DNA of 64,000 nt. It comes from Megamerina dolium (Eukaryota > Arthropoda > Insecta > Diptera > Megamerinidae). Shown here piece after piece: positions 10,659 through 21,671 of the stretch. The stretch covers positions 47,859,821-47,923,820 of the forward strand of contig OY978529.1 in NCBI GenBank assembly GCA_963854835.1, written 5' to 3'. A program made the translations under genes and the position numbers. The stretch's first letter is position 1; the number at the start of each line of letters is the position of its first letter. The notes beneath the pieces are model-generated. The model ran no database searches, was not told where the DNA came from, and worked only from the letters and a program-made list of their open reading frames with translations.

Positions 10659-12188
10659 TTAATAAGCTGATGCAATCATGGTTTCGCCAGCCAATCCTCG
10701 TAGCACATTTTGTGCACAGATTAATGCCATTTCAGTACGAGTACGTTTCGTTGCAGATCCCAAATGTGGAACAATAACTGAAATTTGATAATAAAAAAAA
10801 TATATACAAATATTATTGTCAAACATAAAATTTCATATGTATGCACATTAGGGTAGGTCAAATTTGTATGACGAAATTTTTTTTTTTGTGCTCTACAATC
10901 TTTGGACAAACAATTGGAACCATCTTAATGTACTTATATATTTGTTAGTACAATATATAAGTAGTATACACATTAACTCAAATTTTTATCTGTCTTTTCT
11001 ACACCATAGTATTGATAAAAGTACTTGTTGACATGCACATTAAGCAACACCTAAAATGTAGAAATTTCGATTTTTAAGTGAGTGGCACTTGGAGTCATTT
11101 GATGTGCCCAAATGTTTGTACAAATTTCAATATTCAATCCACATTAAATCCACAGAAAATGATTATAAATTTCATTTCGGTTACTAACCGCAGTTTTTAG
11201 CACTCATAAGAGGATGATCCGCCGGTAATGGTTCTGGAGTCATAACATCCAATCCTGCAGAAAATATCTGATTGGTCTTCAAGGCATTCACAAGATCATC
11301 TTGATTAATTAAACCTGAAATTGTTGAAATAATAATACATGAATTATGGTATTGTCGCAAAAGTTGAAAATGTTCATAACAACATACCTCCTCTTGCAAT
11401 ATTAATCAGAACTGCAGTATTTTTCATTTTTTCGAATGCTGCTCTATTAAAGACTCCTAAAGTTTCATTTGTCAAAGGTGCAGCAATAAAAATGAAATCA
11501 CTCTCGCTCAGTAATTGATCAAATGGCACTTTGGATGAAGAAAATTGTTTCTCAATATCAGAAGATACATGCCGACGTGCTGTATAGATAATTTGTGCAA
11601 TATCAAATCCAACTAATCGTTTGGCAATTGCTTGTCCAATACCACCAAACCCATAGAAACCGACCACTGAATCGCGTATATCTTGGCCCCACATCCAATT
11701 GAGGTGATAATTTTTCCAAGTAGAACTAAAAAATCAGAAAATAGTGTTTTTGCTAATAAATAATAATTTGCCACACTTTGCACTTACGATGCAATTTTTT
11801 CACGTCCCTCATGGAATCTTCTAGCCGCAGCTATCATAAGTCCGATAGCCAAATCAGCAACGGTATTGTTGAGTACCGTAGGCGTATGTCCTAGTGGGAT
11901 TTTACGTTTTTTCAACTCTTCCACATCCACATGATCAATACCTGCTGACATCGTAGATACCGATTTCAATTGGGGGCCAGCATTATCTAAAACCTCAGCA
12001 TTGAGTGCTTCATGGCAAGCCCAGAAAATACCATGTACACCTTTAACTTTTTCTAAAATTTCCGATCGCTTTGGCGGAAGACTTTGGCAAATGATTAACT
12101 CATACGAACGTGACATTGTAGCCAAAACTTCCGCAGGAACTTCTGGATGTGATACCAATATTTTTAAAGTCTCTGCAATTTTTGCCAT
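10659..12188 (-). CDS. GRHPR-type glyoxylate/hydroxypyruvate reductase, copy 2 (complete)
   Basis: Exons on the minus strand: 11788-12188, 11388-11725, 11189-11314 and 10659-10777, giving 327 residues with continuous phase; human GRHPR has 328. Rossmann motif GFGGIG is at about residues 154-159. Catalytic Arg (INIARGG), Glu (TPEPLP) and His (IVPHLGSAT, last exon) are all present, and the C-terminal segment [16 protein letters not shown] is typical of the family. It reduces hydroxypyruvate and glyoxylate with NAD(P)H. No C-terminal peroxisomal SKL is visible (it ends SAY). It matches the family better than copy 1 in exon 1 ([12 protein letters not shown]), so it is probably the copy under stronger constraint. 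Convergent with IFT80; likely orthologous to Drosophila CG9331, by recollection. Confidence 0.93.
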
Positions 12189-13597
12189 TTTAAGTTTGTC
12201 TATAAATGATCAAATAATATTAATGATATTAATGTGAAAAATGTCACTTTACTATTTGCTATGTTATTACTTTTTGCCTTTTCGTTGCACTAAAAATTGT
12301 TATCGAAAATGTCACTTCACTATTTGCTATGTTTTTGATTTTTGCCTTTTCTTTGCACTAAATGTTGATATCTACGTAGCAACTATTAATCGAATAAATA
12401 TTTACTATTCTGTTCAAAAATCACAATTCGGATCACAAATTACAATTTCATAAAAATCATCAAACTTCAAAAAAAAAACAAATTATGATGAAATATTTCT
12501 ATTCCATACCAATTATTTTAACACAACAACAAACATTATAATTATATCTACAATAAATATGGTTTGATTAAATTTATTCTCGCACTCAATTATTGTTATG
12601 GAACTCCACAAATAGGAATGATTACAGAATATAAGTATATTTTCAATATAATCAAAAGCAGGCGACTAACTACACATAATGCTATTAATTATTTATTTTA
12701 TTAATTATTCTGTATTCTGAACAAAAAACTTAATGCAAAAACAAATGTTTCGTCATAAAAATTCGCTAGCCTGCTTCAAAGGTTTTTTTACATAGAAGAG
12801 TATCGGTATTTTTTGTCTATAAAAATTCGACTATCAATGTCAATTTTTTGCTAACTGTAATAGTATAAAACTGAATGATTTTTATAATACTGAAATGATC
12901 GGATTTTATCATAAATCAATGCATCCATCAAAAAGCATATTCCCCAATTACTTTCAACAACTTATTTAAATTAAAGTTCTTTGATTATCACTACACTACA
13001 CTACGCGGTACACTAAATGATATACACAAATGAGACGAAGTACTTGTTTAGCAAGCGGCAGTTCTCTCTCACGCTCTACTCGATAATGTCTACTGATATC
13101 TATGAAGCATCCGTAGTCTGACTAGATCACGTGTGGTACGACGAGTGCCCACACAAAAGTAAATTGTAACAATCTTAAAGGTGCCGACAGATAATATAAC
13201 ATTATTTGAACATGCACATTTTTGCATAAAAAATGATATATGACTACGTACTTATCAACCACAAATTCAATGGTAGTTATCTACTGTTACATACTACACT
13301 TAAAAACGATTAAATATTACTGAGACATTTTATTCATACTCAATCGCCTATACACATAAAGCTTTTTCCCTCATCTAAATATAATCTCTACTGTAGAATT
13401 CTCTACTGAACTAGCAGCTTTTACTAATACTACTTTAAGTTCAATGCAATAAATGTGCATTTTACTTTTCAATTAAGCATAGACTAGTTTATCTCGCGCT
13501 CTTCAACAAATTCCACTGAAGAACATTCAATATAAATAAATATATTGTATTTGTATGATTTGCTTTATATTAATGATGTTGATGTATGAATTAAAGC
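12189..13597. other. Non-coding upstream region of GRHPR copy 2 (duplicated block)
   Basis: Collinear with about 1392-2737, with substitutions and small indels. A short extra repeat near 12241-12360 doubles a stretch beginning AATGTCACTT. No coding sequence seen. Confidence 0.7.
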
Positions 13598-13735
13598 CGT
13601 AGGCGCTGAATTTTTGGACGAGCTTCATTCTTAGTGAATGATAAACTAACAATATTCCGAGGGACTAATTTATAATTTATATTAGCCGACTACGAATGGT
13701 AGAATTCTTGTGTTATCATTTTGTCTAAGCTTGGG
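13598..13735 (-). repeat. Degenerate SINE, duplicated and truncated copy
   Basis: Same insertion as at 2738-2935, recognisable from CGAGCTTCATTC through TAGAATTCTTGTG. The right part is lost by a deletion of roughly 190 bases relative to copy 1. Confidence 0.6.
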
Positions 13736-13814
13736 TAATTTCCTAAACGCATGTTCCTTTGCGGTAATACATTGCAACTTGTTTTTTAAAGGTAACCGTT
13801 AAAAATATGACAAT

Positions 13815-14025
13815 AGGAGTGTTCTTGTATACAATAGCTTGTGATAATTGTTACAAACTATCACGTTTTGGCGTTCTCGTACCCAAAAAACTTGCAAAGT
13901 AGGGGGAATTGAGAGAGCGAAATGACATTTCATTTTGAGGGGAAGTTGCAAATTGTGAATGCTGTCAAATTCTCAGAAATTTGTTTACTGGATAATTGTT
14001 ACTGGAAATGTACGAAAACACACCT
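13815..14025. mobile_element. Miniature inverted-repeat element (211 bp), only in duplication copy 2
   Basis: Left end AGGAGTGTTCTTGTA and right end TACGAAAACACACCT are imperfect inverted repeats. It is flanked by AAT on both sides (13812-13814 and 14026-14028). The homologous site in copy 1 (about 3143-3158, GACAATGTATTC) has a single AAT and no insert, an empty site that fixes the borders. A 3-bp duplication would suit a PIF/Harbinger-type element, but the family is not certain. Confidence 0.75.
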
Positions 14026-14179
14026 AATGTATTCTGTTTCATATTTGTGAAATGGTACGATAGTATGAAATTGTACGATTGTAAAAATCTCAACTTGAAT
14101 GCCACATAACTTCACTCCGAATAATTATTTTATCATCATTTTTTTTGTGTGTTTTATGTAAAAGGTACAATTACCCTCT

Positions 14180-14798
14180 TCATAAGACATTTTAATTTTG
14201 ATGAAAATATTAAATTTTTAATTTTATAAATTTTTTTTTTATTTTGATTTCAGTGTGAGAATGCAAAATAGCGAAATTCGTGTTTTGATGAAATACAAGT
14301 GCCACCGAGGAACCAAAGTGGCGGAAACAGCTCCGAAGTCGCTTCAAAGCAGACAGTATCCCATTGGTTTGTGAAGTTCAGTTCTGCTGACTTCGACCTG
14401 ACCAAAGAACCACGTGGACGACCAAAGACGGAGGTGAATAACGACGTGCTGAAAACCACAAACGAATTGAATCCGGCCCAAAGTGCACACAATTTATGGT
14501 TGATGTTTGAGATGTCCAAGCAAATAATACTAACCCATTTGGCTCAAATCGGCAAGGTGAAAAACTGGACAAGTGGGTACCACACGCATTGAACGATGAC
14601 CAAAAATGCTATCGCCTCGAAGCTTGCATTTCGCTCCTTGCTCGCAACAAAAGCGAATCGTTTTTGATTTGAATTATTACGTCTGATGAGAAACGGATCC
14701 TTCACGACAATCGAAAGCGGTTATCACAGTGATTGAATCGAGATGAAGCACCGAAACACTGCACGAAATGAAACATGACTATTTGGTGGTCTGGAGGC
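14180..14798 (+). mobile_element. Degenerate mariner, duplicated copy
   Basis: Same element as 3240-3879: SKQTVSHWFVKF near 14343 and a NPAQSAHNLWLMFEMSKQ segment near 14470, with an independent deletion after the N-terminus and different frameshifts. Similarity to copy 1 stops at about 14798 after TGGTCTGGAGGC, which marks the right edge of the segmental duplication. Confidence 0.8.
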
Positions 14799-15439
14799 GG
14801 TATAATCTACCACAGATAGAAATAGAAACTTCGTCGGGTGAGAAAACACATTATTTATATTTGTTTCTTAAAAATTCTGTCAACTGTTGACCGTAATTTT
14901 GGTCAATATAGTTCATTCTGAGGTTTCAATCTTCGATAATGCGTTCGTGCGTTTCAAGTAGTCTGGCTTCCAATTCCTCATTCGTATCCGGCTTATCCAT
15001 GTAGACTTGGCAATTTACTTAGTCAAAGTTAGGATCATCTTAAATTTAGAATCGATTTAACATAATTCCCATGTAGAAATCTGTCAAAAAATCGATTCTA
15101 AATATAAGATTATATAATTTCTTACAAGTGTATGGTTATGAATTAGTAAGATTAGTGTTTTCCTACTATCCTACTATCTCAAATAAAGCGTATGGAATGT
15201 ACGGAATACAAGTCGAAAAGAGAATCGAAAGCCAAATGAAAATGCAATAAATATATTACAGAACAATGTCTGACTGCAGTAATCCTACAAAAAGCATTAA
15301 ACTTTGCAGAACGGCATTGCTTAACTTTGGTTGAGGAGTGAAAATTGGAAAGAATCTGTCCCGCTCACTTAATATCGATCAAGTTTTCAGACAAGACCCT
15401 TCAAACTTAGAAGAAATATAAGACCAGCTTCTAATTTAC
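14799..15439. other. Non-coding region with a small inverted repeat
   Basis: No gene recognised. At 15045-15110 AATTTAGAATCGATTT faces AAATCGATTCTAAAT across about 30 bases. The minus strand of 14830-15010 gives a broken peptide (LETHERIIED) that may be transposon-derived but was not identified. Confidence 0.5.
15013..15115. repeat. Miniature inverted-repeat sequence related to 63120-63221
   Basis: Shares AGTCAAAGTTAGGAT, a CCCATGTAGAAATCTGTCA-like core and an outer TCTAA arm with the element at 63120-63221. The arms can fold on each other. Confidence 0.45.
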
Positions 15440-15835
15440 GACACAATAACGCTTCCCATGAATGGACGGGACCACGTCCCGGGAGTACTCCACCACTTGG
15501 TCTACCAAGGTCCATTCATCTCATCAGCATACGGAAATGCTTAGATTGGTGAGGGCTAGACACTTGCTGCCTAGGCTTGCTGTATGGCACTGCATCCGTT
15601 TCGGACTATTGTGCCATACCCGAGTTTAATACTGGGAGAGATTATATCCTCCTGTATAACGTTTTGATTCTTGTGAGTTCAAATTCAGACAGATAGGTTG
15701 TCTGTAACAGTTTCCTTCTAAGTGGTTGTTTCCTCACATGGACAAGGGCCTGACATACTGTGATTAGGTGGATGGATGTCTCATCATTTTCCATACAGAA
15801 TCTACATTTTTACGGGAACAAAACAAAGCGTTTCC
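15440..15835 (-). mobile_element. LINE ORF2 C-terminal fragment
   Basis: On the minus strand 15575-15820 reads the Cys/His knuckle CRFCMENDETSIHLITVC, then RKQPLRRKLLQTTYLSEFEL and LPVLNSGMAQ with one stop and a frameshift. This is the usual end of R1/jockey-like reverse transcriptases. Upstream reverse transcriptase is absent; inactive. Confidence 0.65.
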
Positions 15836-16029
15836 GTATTCTTGTTGCTACAACAACAACAACGACATAATAACCAGCATGAACACGCGAGCATTCAGTG
15901 CATCAGTCTCTGTATTGGAAACGGTAATGTCGAATGGATCTTGCGAGGAACAAGGGCTAGAGAAGTACCCTGTGTCAAGGAATAAAGAGTCCGGGTATCT
16001 TGGATAACATGTTAGTGTTGGCAAATATT

Positions 16030-16380
16030 CCTTTGAAGTCAAAGTTTTTAGTAAGGGACTTTATCTATCTTGGAACCAGCCTTAAAACTAGTAATGATGT
16101 AAACCTGTAGATATTGCGAAATATCTCTTGCGCTACTTTGGGCTAAGTACGCGATCGAGAAATCGATCCTTCTCTCGAATAACGAAAACTACACTCTACA
16201 AGTCTCTCAACATGTCTGTCTTTACATATGGCGCTGAAGCCTGGAAATACTCCACCTCGGATGAGAGGATGCTCGGAGTATTCGAGGGGATAGTCTTACA
16301 ATTCTTATACCTATTTGCATTGGTGGTGTGTACAGGATAAGGTACGACTATAACCCCTTGGAATTTGCCCATATAAGGCC
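16030..16380 (+). mobile_element. Decayed LINE reverse transcriptase C-terminal fragment
   Basis: DNA from about 16080 to 16370 follows the fragments at 18601-19156 and 61196-61765 (GCGATCGAGAAATCG, ACTACACTCTACAAG, CTCGGATGAGAGGATGCT) but with stops and deletions. Oldest of three copies in the window. Confidence 0.7.
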
Positions 16381-17156
16381 ACAAATATTCTAAAATGATA
16401 AGTACCTCATATTTTGAACGATGTTCAAAAAGAGGCATGAGATAATTTTGATAAATGATTTTTTGTAAAATTTGAAGCCAGGACGTTTAGCACATTTAAT
16501 ATACAAAATCCACTTCCCAAAGTAAGGCAGCACGAGGGATGATGTCGATTTTCTTCACATGATAAAAACTATAGCTGTTTTTCTTCAGTTCCTAGACACT
16601 AGTCGAACACTAACTGTTAATTGGTATACAGAAAACTACTAATTAATTATATGAAACTGAAATTGATTTGCACAGTTCTCACCCAAACAACTCTGTGGTA
16701 CCAGTTCCCACAACGCTCCCCTCTGATCAATAAGAAAACCGTTTTGAAATTAATCTTTGCTACAGTTAAATTTATTCTAACCTATTTGTTATGATGTAAG
16801 TATGTATATATATATAGTCTTGGTAACTTTTAAATTTAATTTGTTCCATTCCGTTTCGATATCAGCCGTTACTACTCACTATACATATAATTATTAGGTA
16901 CTATTCTATACAATACAATACAATACAATATATTTTCATACGAACACATAGAAACTAGCTTAACATTCTAAAATTTTTTTTTTCTTTACAAACAAATGCA
17001 TATTAGTCAAAAGTAAAAGTAATTAACATTGGAATACAACAGTAAATTAATAATATCATCGATCAATTACATATACAACGATGGAAAACTCTAATTAAAT
17101 CCCGCGAAAACGGGTTAGATTCAGTTAGGAAATTTAAAATTAAAGCAAAACATAAT
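16381..17156. other. Intergenic, with (CAATA) short tandem repeat
   Basis: No gene. A run of CAATA units lies at about 16909-16931. The rest is AT-rich and probably includes the 3'UTR of the FAM107-family gene. Confidence 0.6.
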
Positions 17157-17769
17157 CTATTTCATATCGGGTCGTTGTCCGGTGCGCAGTTTTGCACGTG
17201 CATTCAAATACTCTGGATTCACGTATTGTTTGTCATCTTCATCCAAATCTTTGTCCTGACTGCGCGTGTGCTCGCTTTTGTGTGTACGCTCCATTATCGC
17301 ACGATTCAATTCACTCTTTAAGTCATCGGTTGGTGAGTGATCGTGTGTTTGATGTATTTGTTGTCGCTCCTTCTGCTTCTCGTAGGCACGTTGCAATTCT
17401 GACTTTTGATTGAGTACATTTTTTCCCCTGTGAAAAATATACGCAAAATTAATAACACACCTTAGATCTTGTATAGAAATTCTTTGCTTTCGCATTACAC
17501 TTTATTGTTGAATTTAAGTTCTCTGTGTAACTCCTTGTGTTCGGTTGACTTGAGACATGGATTGATCAATTTCTTTGGCAATATGAGACCTTCAGCATCC
17601 GTTTGTACTCCAGATTGTGGCGGTGGCGGCGACGACGACATTGTTTTTGCAGTGCGGCCGTCCCAAATTGAATAACTGTTCGTTCCACAATTGTCTGCTT
17701 TATTACACGTTTGACTACCACGAAAGCCAATCGAGGATGATGAATCGTCCGATATCAACTGTGAATCAA
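17157..17769 (-). CDS. FAM107 (DUF1151) family protein, 3' exons only
   Basis: Two minus-strand exons: 17499-17769 and 17157-17427 (stop 17157-17159), joined at a GT-AG intron with phase kept. The protein has a Ser/Pro-rich start (SSSPPPPQSG), then the FAM107 core LILPKKLINPCLKSTEHKEL, HRELKFNN, KNVLNQKSELQRAYEKQKE, and a charged helical C-terminus ending RTGQRPDMK. FAM107 proteins are actin- and microtubule-associated stress proteins in vertebrates; the fly role is little known. The acceptor of the upstream exon is ambiguous (17758 or 17769, both after CACAG), and the start codon lies in an exon not found here. Lys/Glu/Arg-rich composition predicts a coiled coil. Probably the CG9328 orthologue, from memory of gene order. 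Confidence 0.82.
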
Positions 17770-18239
17770 CTGTGCCTTTAAGAAGTCAATAACAAAAATG
17801 AAAGTAAATATTTTAAGTACGCCGTCAAAACTTTTCAACGAAACTATTTATTCCATTTATATATATCATATATGGTATATACTTAATAAAATTGCTAAGG
17901 CTTACAATAGAGCTAAGGTACCTCGACAAAACAAAAAACAAAAATCTGTAAAGCATTAACTTTGTTTACGCCCTACGGTTGGGAGCCGTATTGTTTTAAT
18001 GGACGGATGTCTCAAAAGAAAACAAACTTTATGTCTCGCTAGTAAAACTTATTTCTATACCCTACACTCAGAGCCAATGGTACATTGAGTTCGTGCTTCC
18101 CTTTGTAACGTCCAAACGGAGAGGTGATAGATATAGAAAATAATGTAGCGAACAGTAGTACAAGAGAAACGTTCGAGAATGATCGAAATCGGATGGAAAC
18201 AACGCCTGCCTTCCTCGCGAACTCATACCTAGGTTATAT
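17770..18239. other. Intron or intergenic upstream of the FAM107 exons
   Basis: No exon recognised. Contains unassigned sequence 17900-18200 (CCCTACACTCAGAGCC near 18060) that may be an old retroelement. The 5' exons of the FAM107 gene could lie anywhere to the right. Confidence 0.4.
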
Positions 18240-18480
18240 TAGGTTACTGTGGTTGCCCTCGCAGAGAACACACTTAGGCCAGAATGGCGTTTTGTGATAC
18301 CATCGAACTTCTCTTCCAATATTGTTGTCCGTGTGAAATTTTGAACAGCACTAGAAGGGACCTCATTATATTAGCCGGTTCCGAACGGCAGAACCCTTAT
18401 GACATCACTTTTTCTTAGCTCTACCAGTGGGAGAAACTCAGTCTTGAATTTCACAATTTTGATGCGACTTCTATTTGTAA
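18240..18480 (-). repeat. tRNA-derived SINE, alternative-tail subfamily
   Basis: Minus-strand copy whose 3' part is GGTTGCCCTCGCAGAG-ACACACTTAGGCCAGAATGG followed by the shared body (CTTCTCTTCCAATATTG, AGCCGGTTCCGAACGGCAGA). The tail matches the copy at 55345-55715 and differs from the ATTTATTT-type tail. Confidence 0.7.
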
Positions 18481-18507
18481 CCGACAATGGAAGATTTATA
18501 AAATAAA

Positions 18508-18600
18508 TAAATATATGGCACTTATAAACCCCAAAGGGCTCTTTGGCCGCGCTTCTCTTCCATTACTGTTGTGCGTGTTAAATTTCGGACAATATTAGAA
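18508..18600 (-). repeat. SINE, part 1 (3' portion), split by a LINE
   Basis: Minus-strand 3' portion of a SINE with AAATAAATAAATATATGGCA and AAAGGGCTCTTTGGCCGCGC, ending in TATTAGAA, where a LINE fragment is inserted. It continues at 19157. Confidence 0.8.
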
Positions 18601-19156
18601 TAACTCTTGCTAACAGGTGTTACTTTGGGCTGAAAAGCAATTGAGAAGTCGAGCCCTCTCTCGAAGAACGAAAACTACACTCTACAAGTCTCTCATCATG
18701 CCTGTCCTAACATATGGCGCTGAAGCCTGGACAATTTCCACCTCGGATGAGCGAATGCTTGGAGTTTTCGAGAGAAAAGTCCTACGCAAGATCTTTGGAT
18801 CTATTTGCGTTGGTGGCGAGTACCGAATAAGGTACAACCATGAGCTGTACGAGCTGTATGCCGATATTGACATAGTAAAGCGCATCAAAATCCAGCGGCT
18901 GCGCTGGCTAGGTCATGTCGAGCGAATGGAAGAACACGCTCCAGCTAAGAAGGTGTTATATTCGGAACCCGCTGGAGGACGGCGCAGAAGAGGAAGACCA
19001 AACCTCCGGTGGAAAGACCAAGTACTGGAGAACCTGACGGCGCTTGGAATTTCTAACTGGCGCCAGCTAGCAAAGAACAGAGATGGCTGGCGAAGCATGT
19101 TATTTTCGGCCTAAATCGATATTCGGTTGTTATGGCCACATAAGTAAGTAAGTAAG
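18601..19156 (+). mobile_element. 5'-truncated LINE inserted in a SINE
   Basis: ORF 18617-19114 gives the C-terminal part of a non-LTR reverse transcriptase: KTTLYKSLIMPVLTYGAEAW, DERMLGVFERKVLRKIFG, RLRWLGHVERM and GRRRRGRPNLRWKDQVLENL, ending at a stop. The 3' end carries a (TAAG) tail (19140-19156). An 8-base target duplication TATTAGAA flanks it (18593-18600 and 19157-19164), and the two SINE halves join exactly at it. Truncated at the 5' end, so immobile on its own. The open frame and clean borders suggest a fairly recent insertion. Confidence 0.88.
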
Positions 19157-19355
19157 TATTAGAAGGGACCTTTTTATTTTAGCCGGTTTCGAACGGCAGA
19201 ACTCTTGCGACATCAGTTCTTCTGAGATATGTCACAGAGTTCTTTTAGAAGCTTTTCCATGGCAAATTTTTACTGCTGGAAGAATTGCCAATTGATTGCC
19301 GATAGGTCTTCAGCCAGGGATTGAACCCACTGAGCTACGGCACCCACATGGAAAA
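19157..19355 (-). repeat. SINE, part 2 (body and tRNA-like head)
   Basis: Continuation of the SINE of 18508-18600: TATTAGAAGGGACC, AGCCGGTTTCGAACGGCAGA, CACAGAGTTCTTTTAGAAGC, GGAAGAATTGCC, then the head CCACTGAGCTACGGCACCCA on the minus strand. The A-box-like TAGCTCAGTGG is intact. Confidence 0.8.
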
Positions 19356-20829
19356 TATATGCTTAAAAAAAGTATCAAATTTTTACACATAACTTTTTTC
19401 GAAAATATAATAGAAAGAAAGTCTTTCTGTCATGGTGTAGGGTATCTTAAGCTTCGTTATTACCAAATTTAAACTTTCCAAATATTTTTTATGGAATGCG
19501 TGGCATCTAAATCTAGATACGTACAGCATAATATATACAACAATGGAAAAGTAACCTCTAACATTTTATTTTATGAATGATATAAAGTATCTATAACAAC
19601 ACTGCTTTGTCTTCAAAGGCATGTACGACTGGTATTAAGGTTAATACGAGGGTCAATAGAATGAAATTCAACCAAACTGTTGTAAATCCAGTCTATAAAT
19701 TCTGGTTTTAACTTGTGAATGTGAACAAATGAATATCACATATTTTCGGTGTATTATTACAATTATGAAATTACACTTTCTTTATCTAGCCAAAGTGTTT
19801 TATTAGTCCACATTTACGAGAGGTTATCTTTAACATTATTCAAGTTGGGCACAGCACCTTTTTGAGAATGAAATACAGCACATTCTCAACATTCATTAAA
19901 TTTATTAAATTTATTTACTAGCCACAATTATGAAGAACTCGATTCACTTACTTTCAAAGACCCTAATACGATTCATTATGCTTGATGATATATGCGTACG
20001 ACTCATTTTCAGTTTTATACACCACTTTTTTTTTTTTGGCTTGAGCTTGTTGATCACAGCAATTTCACAATGAAACTGAAGCCATCCACAAAGAAATTAG
20101 GAAATCAATATTATTTTGTACTGCAGCTAACCGAATTAAAAAAGACAATTTTAATTGCGTTCCATTCTGTACGTGGAACACCAGAACACCAGAAACTATT
20201 GTGACAATATAGTAAATAGCGATTTTATGCAATTTAGTTTTATCTTTTGACATTCTTCGGTTTTATTATTTCATTCTTTGCTTGCACCTACCTACATACT
20301 TGCAGTTTTCTAGTATAGCTTTTTTGCTATGGCTTGACGCAAGATGTGCCATAGAAGGTAGTCAGTGTATTAAATTGTAATGGCTCCAACCTGTCTTAAT
20401 GCCAGTGTGAAAACAATTCACGATGATGAAAATCGAATATATGTAGGTGGGTGCATGTACTCGAATAATAAGTGAAAAATCAATAGCAACTATTGTTCTG
20501 TGCTAACAAGTTTGTCCTACTTTTTGGCTAACTACTGTTTATGCATATATGCATGTATGCAAATGTACTTAAGTATATTTATATAATGTGTACTATGCCG
20601 TCAAATAGGAAAAATACTTGCAGCCTCTGCTAGCGAAAATTTCGCAACCGTTGCACTTGCCCAAAGGCCCACTTTTCTACACTATTGGAATTCGGTATTC
20701 ATCAATAATGTTTTTCGGCCACTAACAGCACCGAACATCTCTCCCAGTCTAACGGTATGTTCTATATTTGAACGGTACTAGAAGGCATCTTTTACATACA
20801 TTCGACAATTACTAGTCAACAGGTGAGTA
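19356..20829. other. Non-coding, no feature recognised
   Basis: AT-rich sequence without a supported gene. Short ORFs here have no recognisable domain or codon pattern. Confidence 0.5.
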
Positions 20830-21671
20830 AGGTCGTCCTGAGGTCTTTAACTCCGACGCCTTGTTGGAACTCGTGGAAACTGAGCCAAGTTTGACAATCG
20901 ATATGATGGCTGGAAGGTTAAATTCATCACATGGAACAATTTACAGGCACCTGGTTCAATTGAGCAATGTTCCAAAGCTGGGAAAATGGGATCCGCATAA
21001 ACTTTCCGTCGCAAATCTTCAGCAAAGAGTGAATGAGAGTTTTTTGAACCGTATTGTTACTGCGGACGAAAAAGGAGTCCTTTACAATAATCCTGTTGGC
21101 AAACGCCACTGATTAGATAAAGATGAAACATCAGAACCAATGCTGAGAGATGGTTTCCTGTTGGTGGGATATGGCCGGTATCATTTATTTTGATCTGCTG
21201 GAACCAAACCAGACGATGACAGTTGATTATTATTGCCATCAATTATCCAAACTGAATGAAGCACTTGAAAAAAATCGACCGTCTTTAGTCAATAAACGCA
21301 AAGTTTTGTTTCATCACGACAACGCAAGACCGTATACCGCAAGACGAACGAGCTCAGATGGGAGCTAATGCCGCATCCACCATACTCTCCGGATATTGCA
21401 CCTTGTGATTATCACCTTTTCCGCGGAATACAGTCCCATTTAAGTAATAAGAACTGCACCTCAAAATAAGCTATAAAAAGGGATATCGACGCGTATTTTG
21501 ACTCCAAGGACAAACAATTTTTTGAGCAGGGAATTATAAATTTGCCTAAACGTTGGGAAAACATTGTAATAATGCAGGAAAATATATTATTGATTAATAA
21601 ATACTGAAAACTTCTTTTTTTATTTATTTTAACATCACCTAAGAAAAACGCACGAACTTATGGACTGACCT
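20830..21671 (+). mobile_element. Degenerate mariner, deleted and frameshifted
   Basis: N-terminal pieces (20861-21020, LVETEPSLTIDMMAGRLN) are joined by a deletion to ESFLNRIVTADEKGV, then LEPNQTMTVDYYCHQLSKLN, FHHDNARPYTARR and PHPPYSPDIAPCDYHLFRGI, and a C-terminal end near 21600. The catalytic Asp triad of a DD34D enzyme is traceable, but stops and frame changes kill it. The right terminus reads CATAAGTTCGTGCG inward from about 21671; the left terminus is missing. Confidence 0.82.
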
